Source: a virus
Strand: one strand, 5' to 3'
Virus record (IMG/VR): IMGVR_UViG_3300044858_004015
Coordinates: 1 to 62,651 of that record
Length of the DNA stretch: 62,651 nt
In this document: piece by piece, positions 57,703 through 62,651 of the stretch
How positions within the stretch are numbered: the stretch's first letter is position 1
Layout of the letters: every line of letters begins with the position of its first letter
Program-made: the position numbers and the translations under genes
Notes under the pieces: generated by a model
What the model was told of the DNA's origin: nothing
The model's database searches: none
Seen by the model: the letters and a program-made list of their open reading frames with translations, nothing else

Positions 57703-58261
57703 TTTGTAATCTTGCTCCGCTGGTTTTCCCAGTCTTAGATACCCTAAATTCCTTCGGCACATACTCGGGCATACGCCTGAGCTTCCATTGTATTTCCTTG
57801 GTGATCCTACCGCCAAGGGATTCGATCAACCTCCCGAGATCCGCAAACGTCGCGTCCTGCTCATGCCACAACGGCAGCCCGCGCTCGAGTCTCTGCCGGA
57901 GGACTTCAACCTTCTCTGGCGTCCCTGCAATCTCCTGAGTTGGCAGGAAATCTTTTTTCAGGTCCATCGCCGCGCCGGGCTCCCAGTCTACTAGATCATG
58001 CGATCCATTCGCACCGATCAGATCAAAAAACGAATTCAATTTTTTATCGATCCCCACAAGCCTGGATGGCCTGTATGTCAGATCCGCCGCATCGACCATC
58101 TTGACGACCGGATACATCGACGACCTATGCTTGTGGTTCCCAATCAAAACCCTGTTGGGCTCGACTGTGCGATTGACCATTAACACCACGATTCTTTTGT
58201 CCTGATGGTATAGCTCGTCCCCAACGTGTACCGGTATGGACTTCCTTTTCGCTTTTTTCAT
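57686..58261 (-). CDS. Hypothetical protein, 191 aa
   Basis: The protein begins with a basic arm and a beta unit (SIPVHVGDELYHQDKRIVVLMVN), perhaps an SH3-like fold, followed by helices (EKVEVLRQRLERGLP) and a basic C-terminus. It overlaps its upstream neighbour by 137 bp in another frame. Its ATG lies right after a run of eight A, so a frameshifted fusion with that neighbour is possible. No family recognised. Confidence 0.6.
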   Translation of the reverse strand: MKKAKRKSIPVHVGDELYHQDKRIVVLMVNRTVEPNRVLIGNHKHRSSMYPVVKMVDAADLTYRPSRLVGIDKKLNSFFDLIGANGSHDLVDWEPGAAMDLKKDFLPTQEIAGTPEKVEVLRQRLERGLPLWHEQDATFADLGRLIESLGGRITKEIQWKLRRMPEYVPKEFRVSKTGKTSGARLQNENRN

Positions 58262-58778
58262 TTTTTTTCGTCGCTTGAGAAATTTGGACTAACACAGGAA
58301 ATTTTGCAACAACCTGAGCGTCTATGCTCGAACGACAACACCAGCACTGGTAGGCGATCCCACCATCCCTGCTGCAATACTCAACAAACCACCTCGAACC
58401 GCACTGGCCACATATCGGGGCCATAGCCGTTAGCGTAGCACGAGTCTCCGGATAGTCGACTGAAACTGCGCCCATGTCGATCGGCGCAATTCTGCGAGCC
58501 TCTATCGCTTGCTTAGGACCATCCCGAGTAGTTCGCCTGACCATCCACCGCGCAGCCGGCGGATCGCAATGCAGGCACCGCCAGGGGGCAGACTCGGAGG
58601 AAGGACCGCCAGGAGTAAGCATCTCCCAGCCCTCGGCACTTCCGCACTTCTCGCAAGTAAAGATCCCATCCCTATCGCTATCGCTGTCGATTTTCGGTTC
58701 CAGCTTTTTAGGATCTTTTTTTATGTCGTAAAATTTTGCTGAATCGAACTTTCCGACTAGGCCGCTTAGGAACGACAT
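58125..58778 (-). CDS. Zinc-ribbon protein (possible frameshifted upstream part)
   Basis: Two zinc ribbons are visible: FTCEKCGSAEGWE with CLHCDPP, and ICGQCGSRWFVEYC with QCWCCRSS. The first 175 residues look like a normal protein. The last 40 (after NEKSEKEV) are low in structure and overlap the next gene in another frame, which suggests that either the stop is later than the true end of function or the ribosome shifts at the A8 tract near 58262-58270 into the next frame. Role unknown; zinc ribbons fit binding to nucleic acid. Confidence 0.6.
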   Translation of the reverse strand: MSFLSGLVGKFDSAKFYDIKKDPKKLEPKIDSDSDRDGIFTCEKCGSAEGWEMLTPGGPSSESAPWRCLHCDPPAARWMVRRTTRDGPKQAIEARRIAPIDMGAVSVDYPETRATLTAMAPICGQCGSRWFVEYCSRDGGIAYQCWCCRSSIDAQVVAKFPVLVQISQATKKNEKSEKEVHTGTRWGRAIPSGQKNRGVNGQSHSRAQQGFDWEPQA

Positions 58779-58895
58779 AATTTTTTCTCCAAAAAAATAA
58801 AATCGAGTTTTTAGCTTAAAATTCGAATGGATTCGATATCTGCCAAAATGGATTCGATGTTTTTAGGTATCGAAGCCATGTTTCACCCAATGAAT

Positions 58896-58934
58896 CATTG
58901 AGGAAATGCGCCTTTGGCGTCGATGGATTCGATA
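58896..58934 (+). repeat. Left arm of the origin inverted repeat
   Basis: The arm starts CATTGAGGAAATGCGCC and ends in the iteron ATGGATTCGATA. It matches the reverse complement of 59066-59104 at about 34 of 39 positions. The arms can form a large cruciform with the AT-rich tract in the loop. Confidence 0.7.
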
Positions 58935-59065
58935 CTTTGACATTCCTCTTATATGTATGAAGCATTACTACTCACCTATTGTATTTTTATTTATTTATTT
59001 TTTATTTTTTTAATTTTTTATACTCTTACCTTCTACTACTCTCTCTACATGTAGAATAGTAAGAA

Positions 59066-59104
59066 TATCGAATCCATCGAAGCCAAGGGCGCATTTTCCC
59101 AATG
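59066..59104 (-). repeat. Right arm of the origin inverted repeat
   Basis: The arm starts with the iteron TATCGAATCCAT and ends GGGCGCATTTTCCCAATG. It pairs with 58896-58934. Three further iteron copies follow within 80 bp, toward the helicase gene. Confidence 0.7.
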
Positions 59105-59239
59105 AAAATAAGGGTAAACTCTTGGCGTCGATATTTTTTCTATCGAGTCCATATCGAATCCATCGACGCCATATCGAGTCCATGATTTTTACTCCGACTG
59201 CAAATATTTTTTTATTTCGATCAAAAAATTTTTTCATTG

Positions 59240-61318
59240 TCAAAAAACTTCGCTATGCCCGTTTTTTACATTTACGCCGACGAAAATTTTATTTCTTGAT
59301 CCGTAATTTAATCTTCGTGTTTTTAGGTTTGGAATTACGTTTCTTAGCCTTCGGGCAAATAACTGAACTGAATCTTTTTCGTGAATACCATTAGCTGAAC
59401 ACCATCGCTTCCAAAAGTTAAACATTTCGATGACTTCGATTTCTGACGCTGGATCGCGATTACATTCTTCTTCGAGGAACACCGACATTGGGCTAGCCAC
59501 AGCCTTAAACGCTTCGATGACTTCCTGGCTGCTCTCGGGCTGTTCTATCCTCCCAGCGTCCACGAGCATTTTTAGACCGCCAAGAGCGTACAGAAACACG
59601 CCTGGCAACTCTGCTAGGATCTTGTCGCCAAGTTTGAGATCCTCTTTCCCTAGATAGCTGTTGCCCATGACTAGGATTAGGCATCGACTCACCAGCGCCG
59701 AGGAATCATCATTCAGCTTCGGTATTTGATTGGTGAATAGCATGAATCGAAGGTTCAGCTTCACCGAGCTGATTGGATTCATGAACTTACGATGGATATC
59801 TTGAGCGTCTTCCCCGACTATCGAGATCAGCCGTTCAGTGATAATGGTTGCGTCTACGCTACTTGGCAGCCTGGCTTCATTGATGATCGCCAGCGATTTT
59901 CCAAGCCAAGAGTGCATTTCGAATTTATCTGCCATACTCGCTAGGGTCGGATTGACTACGGTTTGGGCACCCCCGAGCAAAGCTTTCAACGTCCTGGAGA
60001 TCGTTCCCTTACCAGATCGCGGAGGCCCGATAACCATCATCATTTTTTGCAGATCAGTTCGCTGCGTCAGGCAGTAGCCGAACCACATTTGCAAGGCTCG
60101 CAGTGATCCTTGATCGCCGTCGAATACTTGGCTGAGGAACTCCATCCATCTTGGACATTTAGCTTCAGGATCGAAGTCGAAAGGCAGCTTGACCGTAGAG
60201 AACCAGTCTGACGTATGTGGCATTAAGCAATCTTCTGGCTCGCCGCCTTGGAATAGCTTATCGATATCGAGGACGCCATTTTCCATCGATACTAGTTGAC
60301 GCTTTGACTTGTCAGGCAGCCAGCATGGCATTTCTACGCTTCCGCTTAGCAGGCTCTTTGTCTCCATAGCTTTGATAGTGTTCTTAACGAGCTGCTCCGT
60401 TACTTTGGTAATTGGCTTTTGCTTGATTTCCTTTCCAGTTGCCTCCTGTTCGGCGATTCGTTCCGCTTCGCTTTCGCGCCACTGGTCTTCGAGATACTTG
60501 CGAATAGAACCATTTAGTTTGGCTTTTAACTCGAATTCTTCGATTTTTCGATACTGACCATCCCGATATCGCCACCACTCGCCAGTCCAAAACTTCAGTC
60601 CGCCATCGTATTCTTTGGCGTAGGACTCCAAATTCATTCGAGCTAGTCGATGCGGATCGTCGATCGCCTCGAATATTTCTGGATCGGAGTCAGGTGGTGT
60701 CAGTTCATTCTTGATCCCCGTATGGGTTTCGTATGGGTTTTGTAGGGTTTCGGAAGGTGATTCGCTTAGATCAATCACCGGTTGACCCTGAGCATACAAA
60801 AGCAACGATAGATAACTGTGAGCCCGAGCTTTCTCCAGCTCGAACCCGATCCCCATATATTTTGTAAGCATTGCCTCCAAAAAGTCTTCCAGGTCTTCGC
60901 CCTTGCTTTCGGATATCTCGGCCGGCAAGACGACGTTCCGGCATTCGTCGGCATACTTCGCGATGACTGGAGCCCAGCCAGGCCGCGATCGACCATTGCC
61001 GTTGACTACCTCGAGCGCTCCAGCTTGGCCCGGTTGGTCGCAGTCGTGAACGACGTAGACGATCTTTCCGCGAAACTGCTCTAGCAGCCATTCTTTGGTT
61101 TGGCCGGTAGCATCGATGCTGAGCGGATTTTCGCCAGCGCCGTGCTTGTTGGTCCATCCGTAATGCTCATGCGGATAGATTCTCTTCAGGTCGATCATGC
61201 AGGAAGCCAGAGCAGCCAGGTCCATCAAGCCTTCGGTCTTCCAGACTACTGGTAGATCGAGCAGGGCAAAATGATCGGCGTCAATTTCTTCGATGATCTG
61301 AATATTGCTAAGATCCAT
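59240..61318 (-). CDS. TOPRIM and SF3 (D5/P4-type) primase-helicase
   Basis: The 692-residue protein starts with a TOPRIM half: VVWKTEGLMDLAAL (Glu of motif 1) and VYVVHDCDQPGQ (DxD). Residues 225-320 are a helical link with a YRDGQYRKIEEFELKAKL segment. Residues about 330-640 form a D5_N/SF3 helicase: LQMWFGYCLTQRTDLQKM, Walker A GPPRSGKGT near 428-436, SLAIINEARLP near 480 and a C-terminal winged part. It should unwind DNA and help in primer synthesis. The zinc ribbon and the first part of the primase catalytic domain are in the separate gene at 62056-293. The origin candidate lies just downstream. Confidence 0.9.
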   Translation of the reverse strand: MDLSNIQIIEEIDADHFALLDLPVVWKTEGLMDLAALASCMIDLKRIYPHEHYGWTNKHGAGENPLSIDATGQTKEWLLEQFRGKIVYVVHDCDQPGQAGALEVVNGNGRSRPGWAPVIAKYADECRNVVLPAEISESKGEDLEDFLEAMLTKYMGIGFELEKARAHSYLSLLLYAQGQPVIDLSESPSETLQNPYETHTGIKNELTPPDSDPEIFEAIDDPHRLARMNLESYAKEYDGGLKFWTGEWWRYRDGQYRKIEEFELKAKLNGSIRKYLEDQWRESEAERIAEQEATGKEIKQKPITKVTEQLVKNTIKAMETKSLLSGSVEMPCWLPDKSKRQLVSMENGVLDIDKLFQGGEPEDCLMPHTSDWFSTVKLPFDFDPEAKCPRWMEFLSQVFDGDQGSLRALQMWFGYCLTQRTDLQKMMMVIGPPRSGKGTISRTLKALLGGAQTVVNPTLASMADKFEMHSWLGKSLAIINEARLPSSVDATIITERLISIVGEDAQDIHRKFMNPISSVKLNLRFMLFTNQIPKLNDDSSALVSRCLILVMGNSYLGKEDLKLGDKILAELPGVFLYALGGLKMLVDAGRIEQPESSQEVIEAFKAVASPMSVFLEEECNRDPASEIEVIEMFNFWKRWCSANGIHEKDSVQLFARRLRNVIPNLKTRRLNYGSRNKIFVGVNVKNGHSEVF

Positions 61319-61342
61319 TTCAAACGTCCTGCTATTAAAAGA

Positions 61343-61606
61343 TTAAGCCAAAACCATATTGCCGCTCTCATCGCGAATTACGCCAACGCTAACACTTTCA
61401 AGCCATCGCGATCGGTTACTTGTGAATAGGTACATTGCAATTCCACCATCGCCAATGTTTCGGAATTCATGAATAAACCCATCGATTCCGATTAGGAATC
61501 GACCCCAACCATCAATTTGGAACGTCAGCGTCTCTTTCGATACGTCGATTAGTAGCACTCGATTAGCGCCAAAAAGCTGGTTAATTCTGTTGAATTGAGC
61601 AATCAT
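61343..61606 (-). CDS. Hypothetical protein between the primase parts, 87 aa
   Basis: I choose the ATG at 61606 (MIAQFNRINQLF), which has GGAAAAGAG before it. The product is beta-rich (VLLIDVSKETLTFQIDGWGRFLIG) with no family recognised. It overlaps the end of the acetyltransferase gene by 26 bp and precedes the TOPRIM-helicase gene by 24 bp. Confidence 0.55.
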   Translation of the reverse strand: MIAQFNRINQLFGANRVLLIDVSKETLTFQIDGWGRFLIGIDGFIHEFRNIGDGGIAMYLFTSNRSRWLESVSVGVIRDESGNMVLA

Positions 61607-62069
61607 CTCTTTTCCTTCTGTATTGAAAAACGTAAGCATCGCGATCGTTCTCGGTAAATGGGCTCTTCAGAACTCGAATAGCCCTCATGCCTGTAGACCG
61701 AAAAAACAATTGAGCCGCCAAATTGGTCTCGACAACATCTAGCAAAATCCTGTTGCGGCGATCGTTTAGTCGCCGAATCAGGCAGTCCATCATGGCGGTT
61801 CCGACTCGCATTCTTCTGACTGGAGTGTCCACCGCAAAATCGATCAAAACAGTTTGATTTTTATGCAGCTCATACAGCATGAATCCAGCGATCTTTCCAT
61901 TCATTTCAGCAACGGTTCCAATGCAATGTTGTTGCCTAAGAAAGACGCGAAAATCGGATTCTTCCCAGGGATAAGAGAAGCAACCTCGCTCGATCCTTAA
62001 AACCTCTGAGAGATCGCGAACTTTCATGAAACGTAGATTGATCGGGAAATAATTTCTAACGGTTTTCAT
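61581..62069 (-). CDS. RimI-like GNAT acetyltransferase
   Basis: I choose the ATG at 62069 (MKTVRNYFPI), which overlaps the primase stop by 14 bp; the frame reaches 62084. The fold is clear: PWEESDFRVFLRQ, the GTVAEMNGKIAGFML strand pair, the acetyl-CoA loop VRRMRVGTAMMD, DVVETNLAAQLFF and the final FRSTGMRAIRV. It acetylates an amino group, perhaps the N-terminus of a ribosomal or phage protein. Similar RimI-like proteins are frequent in planctomycetes, so the gene may come from a host. It lies inside the split primase operon. Confidence 0.85.
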   Translation of the reverse strand: MKTVRNYFPINLRFMKVRDLSEVLRIERGCFSYPWEESDFRVFLRQQHCIGTVAEMNGKIAGFMLYELHKNQTVLIDFAVDTPVRRMRVGTAMMDCLIRRLNDRRNRILLDVVETNLAAQLFFRSTGMRAIRVLKSPFTENDRDAYVFQYRRKRDDCSIQQN

Positions 62070-62651
62070 TTTTCGTCGCTCCAAAACCTACTCCAATCGC
62101 CTTAACTTTTAATTGCTCGTAACTTCCGTCAGCTTGCTTCGCGCCTGGTAGCGTTCGCTCTTTAAGGTTGTAGAGGAAATAGCCGATCGGCTTTCCTTCG
62201 CAGTCCACGCTTGGGACGGCCAGTACGGTGTATCGCTTCTTGCCTGGCTGATAGTAGGCGACGAACGCGCCTAAGACTCGCAGAGACTCAGGAGTGATCA
62301 GAGATCCAGATCGCCGCTTAGCGCACCACCAGGCGACGAGCTGTTGATTCCAGCCACCAGGGAAGGGTGTAATCTGCTCTTGGATTTTCTTCAGTTCTGA
62401 CTTGGCCTTTTCGACCTGCTTTCTCCGGAGTTCGTCGGATGAATGCGAATGTCCGTTGACTCCGATAGAGCCATTCAGGGTGCCATTCCCTGGCGGTTTA
62501 GCCTTCGAGTGACCATTGCGACTTGGGCCGAGACCTAAATAGTCGCCGATCTTGCGAATCGCCTCACCCTGCTTGATGCCTAGATACCAGCAGATTACAT
62601 CGATTCCATCGCCCAGGCCCTTACCGCATTGATTGCAGATAATCGAGCCGT
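62056..62651 (-). CDS. Primase zinc-ribbon protein, main part (5' end at 293 across the joint)
   Basis: This is the 3' part of the 253-residue gene; within it, 62525-62651 repeats 127 bases of the 5' part. The segment has a Lys/Gln linker (RRKQVEKAKSELKKIQEQI) and then TPESLRVLGAFVAYYQPG and YTVLAVPSVDCEGKPIGYF, which resembles the N-terminal half of the primase RNA-polymerase domain in phage T7 gp4-like or DnaG-like proteins. It ends there without a TOPRIM, so the catalytic domain is divided between two genes. The stop is TAG at 62058-62056, overlapped by the acetyltransferase start. Confidence 0.85.
   Translation of the reverse strand, partial: GSIICNQCGKGLGDGIDVICWYLGIKQGEAIRKIGDYLGLGPSRNGHSKAKPPGNGTLNGSIGVNGHSHSSDELRRKQVEKAKSELKKIQEQITPFPGGWNQQLVAWWCAKRRSGSLITPESLRVLGAFVAYYQPGKKRYTVLAVPSVDCEGKPIGYFLYNLKERTLPGAKQADGSYEQLKVKAIGVGFGATKNENR
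62525..62651. repeat. Terminal overlap, copy 2
   Basis: This segment is identical to 1-127 and should be counted only once in the genome. Confidence 0.95.

Larger units (their letters stand above)
58779..59239. other. ori: Origin-of-replication candidate: iterons, AT-rich tract, long inverted repeat
   Basis: This 461-bp gap next to the primase-helicase gene holds many copies of the 12-bp word ATGGATTCGATA or its reverse. Forward copies lie at 58827-58838, 58848-58859 and 58923-58934. Reverse copies lie at 58868-58879 (variant), 59066-59077, 59141-59152, 59152-59163 and 59172-59183. Two arms of about 39 bp (58896-58934 and 59066-59104) form an imperfect inverted repeat around an AT-rich core (58975-59040). 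Iterons flanking an easily melted tract beside a replication helicase are the usual marks of a phage or plasmid origin. Confidence 0.7.

Noticed and set aside
59010-59243. A 77-residue minus-strand frame inside the origin candidate
   Set aside because: It is made of iterons and the AT-rich tract; its sequence is what the repeats would encode by chance and it has no ribosome binding site of note.

Overview
This window is almost certainly one complete circular temperate tailed-phage genome (class Caudoviricetes). Bases 1-127 are repeated exactly at 62525-62651, so the unit is a circle of 62,524 bp, and a primase gene runs through the joint. A tyrosine integrase sits beside an attP that carries the 3' half of a tRNA-Pro-like gene, which implies a chromosomal integration life style. 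The host is probably a planctomycete or a close relative. The clues are the integrase box II (Tyr in place of the first His), a RimI-type acetyltransferase of a style I associate with planctomycetes, and the secreted proteins of the late region. This host assignment is inference, not proof.

Layout. (1) 550-10,222, mostly + strand, is the early region. It holds csrA, a DnaQ-like exonuclease, a RecT annealing protein, an SSB-like protein, a RecD2-like helicase, an ERCC4-type nuclease, an HhH protein with an RMF-like tail and an excisionase-like HTH protein. Two minus-strand genes (a lipoprotein and its neighbour, 858-1637) look like lysogeny genes. Two tRNA-like structures lie at 4893-5152. (2) 10,296-10,794 is a small two-gene cassette with its own promoter and flanking inverted repeats. 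(3) 10,826-12,182 holds the integrase and attP. (4) 12,158-55,690, almost wholly minus strand and transcribed right to left, is the late region. In order of transcription it has TerL, small accessory enzymes (Zn protease, phosphoesterase, DUF4406/DUF6378), a Mu gp29-like portal, a 3549-residue polyvalent protein, a protease/scaffold, a decoration protein, the capsid protein, a Mu gp36-like adaptor, two tail-tube-like paralogues, a secreted/membrane (lysis-like) block with a papain-like protease, a frameshifted tail chaperone pair, a tape-measure candidate, and tail tip and fibre proteins including one with trypsin-like motifs. A free-standing GIY-YIG endonuclease gene is inserted at 22,079-22,888 on the other strand. 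(5) 55,734-57,378 (+) holds a hypothetical gene and a TerS-like gene, divergent from TerL. (6) 57,451-62,524 and on to base 293 (minus) is the replication region: Zn-ribbon and hypothetical proteins, an iteron-rich AT-rich origin candidate, a TOPRIM/SF3 primase-helicase, a GNAT acetyltransferase, and the Zn-ribbon half of the primase.

How it may work together. After entry, CsrA may act on a leader motif shared by csrA itself, the exonuclease gene and recT. The primase halves and helicase would fire from the iteron region. RecT, SSB, RecD2 and ERCC4 form a recombination module. Late genes build a siphovirus-like particle with a Mu-type head gateway. The giant protein, encoded straight after the portal, combines a zincin, a TGT/DpdA-like transglycosylase domain and a kinase-like domain. 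It fits the known theme of polyvalent proteins delivered with the DNA, and is the strongest candidate here for an undescribed counter-host system. All functions are read from sequence motifs by eye; no search was run.
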